NCBI GenBank assembly: GCA_003254925.1
Contig: QANZ01055156.1
Span: forward strand, 1 to 64,000
Direction: 5' to 3'
Length of the DNA stretch: 64,000 bases
Source: Chamaecrista fasciculata
Taxonomy: Eukaryota > Streptophyta > Magnoliopsida > Fabales > Fabaceae
The position numbers and the translations under genes are program-made. Under the pieces are notes generated by a model. The model had not been told where the DNA came from. It did no database searches and worked only from the letters and a program-made list of their open reading frames with translations. Shown in pieces: positions 1 through 12,329 of the stretch (the first letter of the stretch is position 1; each line of letters opens with the position of its first letter).

Positions 1-165
1 ATCTAGTGTTTCAGGACTCGATCATGAGGAAGTTACTGTTGGGTTTGATGGAAGAGGTTGAACATAAAGAATTAGAGCCTAGGGAGAGGTTGTAGTGTCT
101 TTTTTTTTGGATAAGATTTGCAACTTAGAGAAATTCGGGGACCGAATTTCTTAAGGGGGGGCGAT
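1..165 (+). mobile_element. 3' end of a Ty3/gypsy-like LTR retrotransposon interior, with polypurine tract
   Basis: A purine-rich tract ending in a run of G (about 153-164) lies directly before a TG that opens a sequence starting TGTGAGATCCCGAGAT. This is the usual arrangement of polypurine tract plus 3' LTR in plant Ty3-type elements. The body of the element lies upstream of the window, so nothing can be said about its genes. It is an old, incomplete copy here. The superfamily call rests on the style of the junction, not on coding sequence. Confidence 0.55.
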
Positions 166-1100
166 TGTGAGATCCCGAGATTTAAAATTTAGTTTTGGGT
201 GTTCAAGAATGGAATTAGTATTTTTTAGAATTTTAGACGGAATTTTAAGCTAATTTTAAACCTGTATTAGGAGTTTTGGGTTATAAATTTTAGAAATTAG
301 TGAACACGGAAATTTAGAATTTTAATTGTCATATTTGAGATCCCCATATTTTATTTGGCATGTGGTAAAAATTAGGGAGCAAACGGAGTTTAAAATTTCA
401 TCTAGGTTTTTATCTAGATCCGACAAATGGTACTTTTAAGTATGAACTGAAACATGTTAGAGATAAAATTTTCAAGAACAAATTTCATATTTAGAATCTA
501 CTCTCTGTAACGAAGCTAACGATATAAATTTTGTCAAGAAATTTTATCTACAAAATTTTGAGTTTTCAAGACTGTTTTAGAAAGATTTAAACACTTTTGA
601 GCTTTTTCAGAAATAACAATTCTTGAGGTACTGCAACTTAATATCAGATTTGGTCCCCTAACTTCCGAAAATTTCGAAACAGCCCCCACACTAAGTATAT
701 CAGCTCATTCGACTATTGCTCCCTCATTTGGACGTTTTTCACTTCCTTCTTCGTCCCTCCCAATCCAGACCACCATTGTTGCTGCCCAGCGACTTGCCAC
801 CATCGCACCTCCTCCGTCGACGACCGACAACGGCCAGAAGCCGCCGGCGAGCCGCCGTGGGCCACCACCATCGCTGTTTCTTCTTCCTCTTTCCTAGGTG
901 ACGCCATTTTCCAATTTTCTTCGTCTTTGCTTCTTCCTTTCGATTTTTCGATTTTAACTGCTTAATTTGTGATGGGCTGCTGTTCTTTGATGATTCTTGG
1001 TGTCTTAGTTACTCTGAATCGGTGGTTTGGCACTTGGTTTCCTTATTCATGATTTTTGGACCCGATAGGGTTTGGGGTAATCTTGAAATTGGGGTTTTTG
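166..1100 (+). mobile_element. LTR of Ty3/gypsy-like retrotransposon (right edge uncertain)
   Basis: The sequence starts TGTGAGATCCCGAGAT right after the polypurine tract and contains a C-rich stretch at about 710-900, typical of the transcribed part of plant LTRs. The two opposed short open frames at 713-907 lie in that stretch and look like chance frames. The right end (CA plus target duplication) could not be placed, so the end given is approximate. Only one LTR is in the window. Confidence 0.5.
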
Positions 1101-2398
1101 ATGAAATCATTTTGTTTTCATGAAATTGATGGTTCAAATGAGTTTGTTTGATGACAATAATGAATTCTATTTGATCAATTTGAGTTTAGAGATTATCTCT
1201 CCATCCATCCTTTATCCATAAACCATCCTCACTCCTACTCCTATTAATCCATCCTCAACATTATCCCTCATCCATTCCATTTCATGTTTTCATGTTTTCT
1301 GTCTTTAGTTTGTTTGAAATTTTATTCTGGGATGACTGTATCGGATAATTTTTAGGTTTCTGTGCTCTGAACCTTGGTTTTAATATTCTGGATATTTGAG
1401 AGCCCTTAGGCTCCTTATGTTATGAATGTTTAGGTTTTATGTCTCTCTTGCGAATTATACCTATATATATGCTCTGTGCTAATACTTCCTGCAAGAACCC
1501 TTTTTGATCATGTCAAAAGGGGGAGAAAGATTAAGAACCAAGTTTGTTATTGGTTTCTCTAAGTGAGAAAGGATCAAGTCTGATATGATTATAATGTTTT
1601 TATTTCTTATGATCTGATCCTATATATGTTATAATGCTCTTATCATGATAGTTATTCCTGATAAATGCATGCTCTGTATAGATATATGTTTTTTGTACTT
1701 ATATTCTCTGACAGTGTTTTTATTTTCATTTATATGCTCTATACATAGTCTATGATAATTCTTTATATGTGTGCATATTTTGTTTTTGATAGGGGGAGAA
1801 ATCCTCTAGTTTTATCATATAGGATTTCTTTATAGGACTTGTTCATAGGACTTATTTCAAGACATAAACAGATTATATCTTTATAAAACTCTGTTTTTGA
1901 TTTCTTTTATTTCCTTTTGTTTTTGCGCTCTGATTTATTTTAATTAATTAAGCGCTATAATATATAAGATAAATTTTTCATAGATTTATTTTAACTAATT
2001 AAGCGCTAGAATATAAAATAAATTAACATTAGGTTTATAGAATAACGATTAGTATTTGTTTTGATAATTGCCAAAAATTCTTTTGATCTATATATTAATA
2101 TTGGCTTTATGTATAGATGATATATCTGTGTTAAATAATAAAGTTTTAATGTGAAAAACCTTTTATGTCTCGGATTATTGCTTTATATAGTGCGACATAA
2201 TTGGTAGATCATGATTGATTAAAATCAGAATTACATTTCTTCTGTAATCAGTGATTATGTGTTAATCTATCTCAAGAAGGAAAGAAATTTGGGAATTATT
2301 CTTGTTCCTTAATTATCGCTATGATTGAAGGAAATGTTTAGGAAACTTTCTAAGTTTTGCTATGATCTTTATATCTGATTCATTTCAAGTGCAAAACA
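1100..2398 (+). mobile_element. Ty1/copia SIRE-like retrotransposon remnant, left part
   Basis: Two polypurine-type motifs, AAAAGGGGGAGAAAG near 1515 and ATAGGGGGAGAAATC near 1790, resemble the AAAGGGGGAGA tract found before the 3' LTR of SIRE/Maximus-type copia elements. The rest is AT-rich and shows no long reading frame. It is interrupted at 2398 by the solo LTR and resumes at 4494. The family call is inferred from these motifs and from the LTR-like text at 4.9-5.35 kb. Confidence 0.4.
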
Positions 2399-4493
2399 TG
2401 TTGGAGATTGTGCCCTAGGGCCAATCATTTTATGTATATGTTTTGAACATATGGTTGATTAATTTATAGTTGATAAATTATGTTGTTATTATATTATTAG
2501 CATGTTTACTATGATAGCAATCCGTGATTAATTATATGATAATTAATCTAAACAATCCCTGGTCGCTCATTCAAGTGGGAACTTGAAATGAACTAAGACC
2601 AGCATGACCTCGGTGTATAGAGATACATGCATAAGATGCTTCACGAGAGTCATGGTGCAATTATGTAAGGGGTTACAAGTTGCTGGACCGACCCGGAGAG
2701 TCCTGCATGGGTTTAGTCATTAGCTAGCCTCTCTTGTACACCTGTCACGATGCCTTAGACCTGAGGTCTTGACTATTCCGGCATTGTAGTTGTCGAACTT
2801 TGGCCTAGTCCAACGTTGCTCGTAGCAGGGTAGCCATACATGCTAGGTACGAGTTTGGTTGATTACAGTGCTGAGGAATGTGGTTGACCAAGATGGAATT
2901 TTGTCCCTCATAGAGATGAGAGATATCTAACTGGCACCCTCGATGAGTCTGTCCAAGGAAAGAGTGGCCACTCAGGAAAATGGGACTAACTCAGGAAATC
3001 GAGAAAGTTGTGGTTTGGATTAAGGATGACTTTCCCGTGCCTTATCCAGAACCAAGATATCGTGTGACAATATGGTCTATGACAAGGTGGTACTAAGGTT
3101 AAATCGGTTTTGATAAAAGGATATCTCACGTAATTTGGGTAGTCGTGATGGCTTGTTAGAATCCGTTCTCGACTTGTGAGTCATGGAGATGACTTGCTGC
3201 CAACTTCACGTGAGGCCTGCTGGGTCACACATTAGCAGGATCTAGACACTGCTTAAAGGGACACGAATTAGGGTTAATTCGTGAGTCACTCCGGTGACAC
3301 AATTTAAGATATAACTAAATGTCTGGGACATGAAGTCTTGTCTTAAATAAAATCTACGATTGAGATATTTAAATTTGTGGGACAAGTTTAAATATATTAA
3401 TTGTTAAATAGTTAATTGGATTAATCTATTTACAATTATAATATTAGGGAATAATAAATCAGATAAGGTTCCTAAAAGTTAGGAGATTATTGATTTATTA
3501 AATTCACTAATATTAAGAGAATTAGGGTTGAGGGTGGCACCTCATATATTGGTCTTTAATTAATGAAAATGTTTTGTTAATTAAAGTCATGAATTTGAAT
3601 TCAAGATTTGATCTTGATTTCAAGATTCAAAAAAATTTGAATTAAAGATATTAGGGTAATATTTTAATTCAATATTGTTGGAAGATAATAGGCTGGTTAT
3701 AACTTCCTAAGAGTTAGGATTGTTATTTTGATTTATTAAATCCCAAGAAAAATAAGGGGAGTTGGCGCATGACATTGTGGGTCCAAGAGAAGATTTGATC
3801 TTCCATTTGATTCTCAAATATTGCATTTTGAATTCAAATTAAGATATTAAGGTAATATTTTAATTAAGAATTCAAGTCCTAAAATTGTGATATTATTGCA
3901 ATCTCATAATTTTATAATTTGATATTCAATTATAATTAGGGAAACCCTAATTATAATTATCAAACTCCCAACTCTATAAATAGGCCTAGGTAAGTCGACT
4001 TGAGGCTTTGGATCTTTGGAAGAGAGAGAAAATGTTGGCTCCCTAGAGTTTAGTGAGAGGAAAAGTCGACTTTTCTTTAAGTGTGAGAGAAAATCGACTT
4101 GCACCCTAGGTTTAGGGTTTTGAGAGAGAAAACAAGAAGAGTCTTGGTTTTCTTGCACCACCCATCATTCTTGGTTCAAGAATTGTTCTTGATCACCAAG
4201 AACCGTAGATTGGAGTCCCGATTTCTTTTGGAGAAAAGAATTGAAGGCAAGCACCTTGGTGTCAGCAAACTGTTTGTGTGGATTACCGGCAGAGGAAGGA
4301 CGCATGGAGTGGACTTCTCAGAATCACACCATTCAACCGGACCGATTGAAACTTTGAGGTATACTTCTTCCTTTACCGGTTTAAATTCAAACAGTGGATC
4401 CTGTAGGAAATCACAAGCCTCTTTGCGCAAGTTTTGTTATTTTTATTAATTTTCGCTTCCGCTGCGCGCTTGGGCCCTTGTGATTTCCCAACA
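2399..4493 (+). repeat. Solo LTR, about 2.1 kb, superfamily not determined
   Basis: The unit begins TGTTGGAGATTGTGCC and ends TTTCCCAACA, with the TG...CA ends of an LTR. It is flanked by AAACA (2394-2398) and AAACG (4494-4498), a 5-bp target duplication with one difference. No interior or second direct LTR is present, so it looks like a recombined solo LTR of some age. A second copy of its right 626 bp lies in inverted orientation at 5354-6014. Short open frames at 4099-4449 and on the opposite strand lie inside it and are not considered genes. Confidence 0.7.
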
Positions 4494-5353
4494 AAACGTG
4501 CCTCATTGTGATAACTTCGTGTTATACATATTAAGAAAGTTTTAAGCTGACCGTTGAGATTATTATTTTTTGCTAAATCTATTTTTGGTAAGATTTCTGC
4601 TAATTGCTCCTGTTCCACAGGTCAAGGAACTATCTTCAGGAAAGTTTTCAAACTTTCATATTCTGACCCTGCTGATCAATGCTCAACGTATATATGTCAT
4701 TATTATCAGATGAGCTACATGGAAATTCAGTCAAGACTCTAAAGAAGGCGAAAGACAAATCAAATATGTTGAAGATACTATTGTTCCTAGCCTTTGGAGT
4801 ATTCAAAGCTGAAGAACATTTCCATATCAAGCTGCTGAAGCTGCTCTCTATAAAAGCTGAAGAATTCAAATGATGAAGCTGCTAGACTAAGTGTCAAGTT
4901 AGACTGCGTGTCTATTGCTATGTGGTAAAGCTTCTAAGTGCGAAATCTCTTTGTGAGAACCCTTTGTGGGATTAGTTTTTGTGACATTCACCTTTGTGTG
5001 TGAACCTATCTCTTTGTGAGAAAACCCCTTCTATATTCTTCTTGAAAAGTCTGATTCGTTCGTATAACTCCTAGTGGTAATCGGTTGCCTTCCCTCGGTT
5101 GTTGTGAAACCCTATAGTGGTTATCCGTGTGTGGCTACACTGTAAGAGGAGTTGCTGTGAGGAACCTGGTTTGTTACCCGTGAGGACTTGCGGTTTGGGA
5201 AACTGTAAAAGTGTGAAACCCTAGTGGTGATTCGTGAGTGGTTGAGTGCCAATTGTAATTTGGTTAGTTTTCCCAGCAATAATATAAAATCCCTTACTTT
5301 GTGTTTGGGGACTAGACGTAGGCTTAAGAGAAAGTTCTTTGTTGAGGACTAGT
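4494..5353 (+). mobile_element. Ty1/copia SIRE-like LTR remnant, right part
   Basis: The stretch continues the sequence interrupted by the solo LTR. It shows the repeated phrases GAAACCCTAGTGGT, TTTGTGAGAA and GGACTAGACGTAGGC that mark the 3' half of SIRE-type copia LTRs. It ends where the inverted LTR starts at 5354. This is an old fragment without a usable frame. The assignment is by resemblance from memory; a repeat-library search would settle it. Confidence 0.45.
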
Positions 5354-6014
5354 TGTTGGGAAATCACAGATCAAAGCGCGCAGCGGAAGCGAAGGAAAAA
5401 ATTAAAAAAATAAAAATATTAATTAACCTTAAATGGCGCAGTGCTTGTGATTTCCTACAAGATCCACTAGTTGAATTTAAACCGGTAAAGGAAGAAGTAT
5501 ACCTCAAGTGTTTTAATCGGTCTGGTTGAATGGTGCAATTCCGAGAAGTCCACTCCAAGCGTCCTTCCTCCGCCGGTAATCCGCACGAACAGTTTGCTAA
5601 CACCAAGGTGCTAGCCTTCAGTTCTTTTCTCCAAAAGAACTCGGGACTCCAATCTACGGTTCTTGGTGATCAAGAACAATTCTTGAACCAAGACTCTAGG
5701 TTGCGCAAGAAACAAGAGCCTCTCTTGTTTTCTCTCTCAAAACCCTAGTTTTGGGACAAGTCGAATTCTCTCTCTCTCTTGGAGAAGTTCGACTTTTCTC
5801 TCTATTTTAGGGTTAGTCAATTTTTCCTCTTGTCTCACAAAGGAAAACACAACTCTCACTTGTGTGTCAAGTCTCTTTTTGTGTAAGTCGACTTACTCCC
5901 TTAGTTATAGAGCTTGGGGAAATTTGATAATTATAATTAGGGAATCCCTAAATCAATGGATTATCAAATTATAAAATTATGAGATTACAATAATATCACA
6001 ATTTTAGGACTTGA
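5354..6014 (-). repeat. Second copy of the 2.1-kb LTR family, inverted, incomplete
   Basis: Read on the minus strand this ends TTTCCCAACA at 5354 and matches 3868-4493 closely along its length, including CCTTTACCGGTTTAAATTCA and GCTTCCGCTGCGCGC. It stops at 6014, exactly where the CACTA element begins. The remaining 1.5 kb of the LTR would be expected on the far side of the CACTA element, but it is not seen after the gap at 12659. The CACTA element was therefore probably inserted into this LTR. Confidence 0.75.
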
Positions 6015-6530
6015 CACTACAAAAAAACAGGATTTTGCGACGGTTTTTTTTGTGTTTTGCGACGGTTTTCACCATCGCTATATCACTTAGCAACGGTTTT
6101 AAAAACTGTCGCAGATCCAAGTGTCGCGAAGGATTTGGCTACGGTTTCTGGGAACCGTTGGAAGTCCCAATTATAACCGTCGCCAAATCATGGCTTGGCA
6201 ACGGTTAGTAGACCGTTGCAAAGTCATGCATTTGAAACGGTTATTATATCCGTCGCGATATCATGTATTGCAACGGTTAAATAACCGTTGCTAAGGTAGC
6301 ATATTGCAACGGTTATATAACCGTTGCAAAAGGATATTGTTGCGACGGTTGTTTAACTGTTGCAAAAAGGACATTTTGGCGACGGTTATATAACCGTTGC
6401 AAAAGTGTGGATTTGCAACTGTTATCATAACTGTAGTAAAATGAAGGTTTGGCAACGGTTTTATATCCGTCGCTAAATGGGTATTATTTTGTAAAAAATA
6501 TGTTTTAGCGACAGTTTTCAAACCATCGCT
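6015..6530. repeat. CACTA 3' terminal inverted repeat and subterminal repeat array
   Basis: After the CACTACAAAAAAA end come about 25 copies of a 9-10 bp motif, GCGACGGTT or GCAACGGTT, in both orientations (AACCGTCGC, AACCGTTGC). Many are paired as short palindromes roughly 36 bp apart. In En/Spm-type elements such subterminal motifs are the binding sites of the TNPA protein. Their density fits an element whose TNPA-like gene lies just inside (6786-9503). Confidence 0.88.
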
Positions 6531-6785
6531 AAGTCCGTGTTATTATTCTTTTTTACCATTTTTTGCCTTTTATATTTTACAAATCCTGTATATTCTATTT
6601 ACACAACCCAATTACTATAACCGAATCCAAAAAACCAAATTAGGATTGAAATCAAAATTCATTTATAGTAAAATAATTTGTCTCATACATAAATGAATTG
6701 ACACTAAATTTCAAAGTCTTAACAAATAAAACTTATGATTCAATTTTAACGATATTCAAATATACATAATAAATAAATATCTATC

Positions 6786-9503
6786 CTACTCGGTTGGGCC
6801 TCCACTTGAGCTTGGTGAATATCCTTCACTAGATGATTGTTGTGGCTGTTGCAGAAAATTTTTTTTGTTAATTATTATATATAAATGAATGAAATATATA
6901 TAAACATAAAGGTTAATTATGAAATTGATATTACCCTCGGATTCAATACAGCTGCAGCAGCCTCCTCTGGTAGAATACTTAAGAGTCTTTGCACAATGTC
7001 TTCCATGTTAGATATACGCCCTCTCAATTCGGCCTCCCTAGCAGATTGATCATTTTGGGAAGATGATGATGATCCTACATTTGAAGTACGACGGCCAAAT
7101 ATTTGAGTTTGGGTTACTCCTAAACCAAACCCACGAACTCGACCTGGGTGTTCTTTGCCAAAAAGTTGGGTCAATGAAAATCTATTTGAATTTCCTTGAC
7201 TAGAAGAGGCAGATTGAGACTGGATTTCAACAATTTTAGCCTGTAAAAATAATTTATTATCAATACAGATCCTAGAAGAACACCTGCATTTTTAAAGAAT
7301 AGTCCCCAAAAACATGCTGAAAATTGAATTAACAGTCCTAAAAACATGCACAGAATAACAGAACAGTCCAAAAAATATGCAGAAAAATTACATTTCTATA
7401 TATGCATGTATATTCATGTATATGCATAATGAGATAATTATTATATAAGAATGAATTTCACCATTTTAAAACGTCAACTATATATATTAAGTTCTCATTA
7501 AAGTATTGTAGAACCTGCAACACATGTATACTTATTATTATATATATATCTAGATATATCAAAAGAAATCCCATTATAAAACATGCTTCACACATACATA
7601 TATAAATAAGGACTGAAACACACATAAAAATAACACTAGAGTGAAAGTTTTTTCATATATATTCTACAAAGGTTTTTATGCACAAACAAAATGGGAATAG
7701 GAAATTTGATGAATGACTATGATCCAACAAGCAAGATATATCAATTTCCCTATATATATCAAAATAAATAAATGAGGAATCAATATTAATTAATAATGAA
7801 AATTGAGGTGACTCATGGGTAGACTGATCTGTAATTCCACTCACAACCTATGAAATGAAGGGCTCTAAAGTTGAAGGTTTTATTTTTCGCTGGAAACATA
7901 AATATTCTTTTAAAGAAGGAGAGCCCCACCAATATAAAATTTTCACATCTAACAAAGTCCATCATGCCTACACCTTTTCAAGTTCAGCGTATAACACATT
8001 GCAAATGAATAAAATAAGGTATATGTTGTTGTATCATGCTTCGCAAGCAATAACAATACTTTCCAGCTACAATAAGAATCATGAAATCAAAAAAGAAATT
8101 TGCATAAACAGTTAGGTGCCTTAAGTTACTAGGGACACGCCATTACAAAGATAGACCAGAAAACAAGAAAATCAGATGCACCAGCCGGGATCACAGAACT
8201 GCAGAACCATTGATTATAAACAAAATTTTCAATTACTTACTCCAATATTTGCAGCCTCTTCGTTTACCCATGATCCATCTTTTCTCTTGTGTGTTTCTAT
8301 CCAAAAAGTCCCATCATCAACTTCTGTTCCCATCTCACGTTCCTACAGTGGTTAAAAAATGACAAAATTTCAATTTTGTTAATTTATAATTAGCTAGCCA
8401 TATCCACGATCAATTTGAAGAGTAAAAGTAAACTAACCATCTCATGTCTCTTTCTCGCCATACTCTTTGACCCAAGAGTATGTGGATATTTGACTTTCTC
8501 TCTATTAGCCTTGTTTCTTTGGCACATTTCCTAATAGGTAAAAAAAATATAATTAGCTAACAACAACTAAATTCGTTCACTGGATTGAAATTGATAACAA
8601 AGAATTAAAATCATTATTACCTTTGTTTTGGAGTTAAATCGATAACGAATAAAGGGTGGCCACTGCTCTTCTGGAACACATCGTGGACGTTTTTCATTCA
8701 CGAGCTCTTCCCTAGAAATAGACCCATCATATGCAGCATGGAAAAGCCTATCTCGCCTTTGTCTCCACTTTTCTCCAATTGACTGCAAAATAACTTTCCG
8801 GTTCTCTTCTCCCACAACAAACTTACTCTACATGATTAAAGCAATATAATAAAGTTAAACTAAATTTCAGGTGTAATGTATAACAAAGTAATATGGTATA
8901 TGTAATACCTGCACAATATTTTGAAATGCATCATATTTTGATTGTTTAGGGACATCTCTCCAAGTTTCATAGCTAATAGGGAATTTATTGAAATTCCCTG
9001 CAACACCTCCTAAGAAGGTGCCAAGTACTCCACCATTGTCGTCAACCGCTTGAAAATATTTATTGGAGTTCAACACTACTCTCTGACCTTGTGGTAGTAC
9101 CCACACATCATGAACGGTTACCCCCCAAGTCACTCGTTTGTTGTTTTGATTTGCATCTGTAAAAAAGTATAAACAATGTATCGTAATGACTCTATAATTA
9201 TGAATAGTACAACTTGAACAATGACTCTATAAGTATCATAGCTAATTATGACTTACCCTCTATTTCAACCATCCAACATGTCTTTTTAGACCGGCGTTGT
9301 TGTTGTTGAGGATGGTCTCCCATATCAAGATCATCACCATGGTCATCTCCCAAATTATCCTCAGGGAGATCCTCATGATCATCTCCCAAATTATCTACGG
9401 GGAGTTCTACGGTAGATGGGAGTGTTGGCTCAACTTCAGGAGGAGTTGACGTTGAGGTCACACTAGGCCCCTTACCTCTAATCTTCTTCGTCAGCCTCTT
9501 CAT
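6786..9503 (-). CDS. TNPA-like protein of CACTA element (plant transposase Ptta/En/Spm family)
   Basis: This is the second CACTA gene, read on the minus strand from ATG at 9503 (MKRLTKKIRGKGPS). I place exons at 9503-9257, 9156-8909, 8827-8621, 8530-8438, 8342-8241, 7240-6935 and 6845-6786, all with GT-AG borders and joined reading frame, ending PTE-stop at 6786. The N-terminal exon is acidic (repeats of DNLGDDH) with a QQQQ run. The middle carries hallmarks of the Ptta/En/Spm domain: CQRNKANREK, HTLGSKSMARKRHEM and THKRKDGSWVNEEA. The last large exon has a short helical segment (REAELRGRISNMEDIVQRLL) suited to dimerisation. Proteins of this kind bind the subterminal repeats and help transposition. 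Exon borders are by eye; the last acceptor is the least certain. Confidence 0.8.
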
Positions 9504-9557
9504 TTCTGTGATTTAATTAAAAAAATGTTATAACTCTCGTTAGATCAATAAAAAACA

Positions 9558-12329
9558 TCAACAGTAACGACAATAAAGGAGTAAAAGAAAATACAACAAT
9601 AATATAAATGTTATACAAAGGTAAAATGAACATAACCTAGCTAAATTAATATTGCTTTCATCATTTGGAAACAGCATTTCTAAGCGTTGAGGTTCGCTAG
9701 GTTCAACATCATATACAACATCATCATCTTGCTCCATTTCATACAAATCTCGTGGCTTGATATGAGTGGCAACACTCCAATCTTTGTCTAATTCATCAAC
9801 GACGTAGTAGACCATTCGTGCATCTGAAGCTTCAATATATGGCTCATCATTTTCATGATCAACTGTGGATATCAACTTTGAAAAATTGACAGATGTCAAC
9901 CCGAACTCATCAATCCTAATCCCCTTGCCCGACTTTGTATCTGCCCACATACACTTAAATAGGGTCACTGTAAACCGACCATTGTAATTTATTTCAATTA
10001 TATCAACGAGCTTTCCATAATATTGCACAGGTCCATAGCGCATTTTCTTATCATTTCTGCTAGCATAACTCCGCATGACAAAAGTTGCAAACACTCCACT
10101 ATTTTGAGTTTTTAAACCCTCGTCCCGTTCTAGGATACGAAACTTGAAACCATTGATGTTGTATGCACTATATCGTCTTGCATAATCAATTGGTCCTAGA
10201 GCGAGAAACTTAATATCCAAAGAATGTGAAACATCAACATCATTTCTAATCTGAAAAAATAATGACTCATCATGTTACAACATCAATAGCAGTTGAAATG
10301 TTAGTCTAAGATAGTATTTGTATGAGATAGAATAACTTACACGACGAGCAAACCAATCAACAAACTCTTTGTGAACTCGCTTATCTATTTCCATTTCATC
10401 TCGTGTGCGGCTTCTTAGTTGTTTTCTTACAATGTCTCTAAACTCTCTATATTAAATATTAAAGCAATTAGATAAAATGGAAAAAGAAAAATATACAATC
10501 ATATGATTTAGTGAATGATGTGTTACTCACTTACGAAATGGTTCCACTTCCTTGCAATTAGTGAGTATATGCCGATGTGCTTGTAACTTTTCAAGTGGCG
10601 ATAGAGAAAAATTTTGACAAGCACCTATTGGTTTTCCCAAAGGAGGGTACAAAGTGTTCTCAATAGAAGAACCCAAAATAGGTTCGTCATCAACACGCGC
10701 TGGTCGATTGAATACAGTCTCTATGCCCTCCAAATATCGTGAGCAATAAGTTAACACCTCTTCAGCCAAATAACCTTCAGCAATTGATCCCTCTGGTTGA
10801 GCCCTATTTCTCACATAAGATTTCAATTTTCCCAAGTACCTCTCTATTGGATACATCCATCTATATTGGACAGGACCTCCTAGTTTTGCCTCTTCAACTA
10901 AATGAACTATCAAATGAATCATGACAGTGAAAAAAGATGGTGGAAATATCATCTCCATGTGGCATAGTGTGAGAACAACTTGATTATGAAGTTCGTCAAG
11001 TTTATTTACATCTAGAGCTCTAGCACACAAAGACCAGAAGAATGAACACAACTCGATTACAACTGCTGCTATTTCTTTCGGAAGAGTCCTTCTGACTGCT
11101 AAGGGCAATAGTTGTTCCATAAGAACATGTGAATCATGACTCTTCAATCCTACAATCTTCTGGTCTTTCTTTATGAAGTTAGCAATGTTACTTGAATACC
11201 CATCGGGAACCTTGATATTTTTCAATGTCTTTAGAAATATAGCTTTATTCTTATTAGTCAATGTGAATAAAGTAGGAGGATATTTTCCCTTGTCATCTGG
11301 CCAAAGATCAAATTTGATGCCCAAGTCTTGTAAGTCTTTCCGTGCATTCAAATGGTCTTTTGATTTTTTGCGGTCATTTAACATTGTATATAGTACATTG
11401 TCACAGACATTCTTCTCAATATGCATCAAATCAAAACTATGACGCAACAAATTATTCTTCCAATATGGAAGTTGAAAGAAAATACTTTTCTTACGCCATT
11501 GTTGACCTTCCTTCTCCCGCTCACTCTCCGGTACTCTTTTTCTCTTACCATGTTCTTCGTTTTCTACCGGTTTTCCAAAGACAACGTTAACACCATTTTG
11601 TTGATTTAAAATCTCTGAACCGGTTAATAAATGAGGGGGACTTCTCCTCTCTTGCTTTCCATCAAATCGACATTTAACTAATCTAAACCCATGCCCCGGA
11701 GGCAAGAAACGACGATGACCCATAAAACAAAATTTCTGGCTTCGACGAAGGGGCAAAGGTTCAAAATCATCATTACACCGTGGACAAGCATTCCCAGTAT
11801 ATATATTCCATCCAGATAAAATTCCAAGACCTGGAAAGTCACTCACAGTCCACATCAAGGCTGCTCGCAATTTGAATAGTTCACTGGTGAAAGAGTCAAA
11901 TGTTTCAACTCCATTCAACCACAAGTCTTTCAACTCTTCTATTAATGGCTGCAAATATAAATCTATTTCATTTCCAGGTCGACGACTGCCTGGTATGATC
12001 ATTGATAGTAAAAATGAGCTTGCTTTCATGCACATCCAAGGAGGTAGATTATAAGGCATAAGTACTACTGGCCATATGCTATAAGTTGTGCTTAAGCTTC
12101 CAAATGGATTGAAACCATCACTAGCCAATCCAAGACGAACATTGCGTGGATCTGAAGCAAAGGTAGGATTCATTGCATCAAATTCCTTCCATGCCTCAGA
12201 GTCCCTTGGATGCCTCATCATGTTGTCATTATTGATCTCACTAGTATGCCACCTCATATGTTCTGCAGTCTTGGATGACATAAATAATCTTTGTAGACGT
12301 GGTTTGAGAGGAAAATACCTAAGGACTTT
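9558..12329 (-). CDS. TNP2-type CACTA transposase (Transposase_21, DUF4218, DUF4216), N-terminus in gap
   Basis: From the gap edge the minus-strand frame reads KVLRYFPLKPRLQRLFMSSK and continues unbroken to about 10527. It contains the TNP2 core (LGLASDGFNPFG, PGSRRPGNEIDLYLQPLIEE, CPRCNDDFEPL, FDLMHIEKNVCDN) followed by DUF4218 (YRWMYPIERYLGKLKSYVRN, EGSIAEGYLAEEVLTYCSRY). A short exon at about 10371-10437 encodes FRDIVRKQLRSRTRDEMEID. The exon below 10257 encodes DUF4216 (RMVYYVVDELDKDWSVATHI), ending near 9650 or at the stop at 9558. This is the catalytic DDE-type transposase. The N-terminal few hundred residues are missing because of the gap. The frame is clean, so the gene could be intact if the gap holds its start. 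Confidence 0.85.

Larger units (their letters stand above)
6015..12329 (-). mobile_element. CACTA (CMC/En-Spm) DNA transposon, 5' end lost in gap
   Basis: The right-hand (3') terminus starts CACTACAAAAAAACAGG at 6015, the family's diagnostic end. It is followed by dense subterminal repeats to about 6530, then two minus-strand genes: a TNPA-like gene (9503 to 6786) and a TNP2 transposase gene (from the gap at 12329 down to about 9558). The element is therefore oriented 5' to 3' from high to low coordinates. The opposite terminus, subterminal repeats and the start of TNP2 are not present; they must lie in the gap 12330-12658 or have been lost, because no TGTAGTG end is visible after 12659. The expected 3-bp target duplication at 6012-6014 (TGA) cannot be tested. 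Visible coding exons have no obvious stops, so it may be fairly young. Confidence 0.9.

Noticed and set aside
713-907. Opposed open frames of 61-64 codons in a C-rich stretch
   Set aside because: They mirror each other inside the LTR, have no family features and are best explained by base composition.
4099-4873. Several short open frames on both strands
   Set aside because: They lie within the solo LTR and the copia LTR remnant; similar frames recur in the inverted copy, so they belong to repeats.
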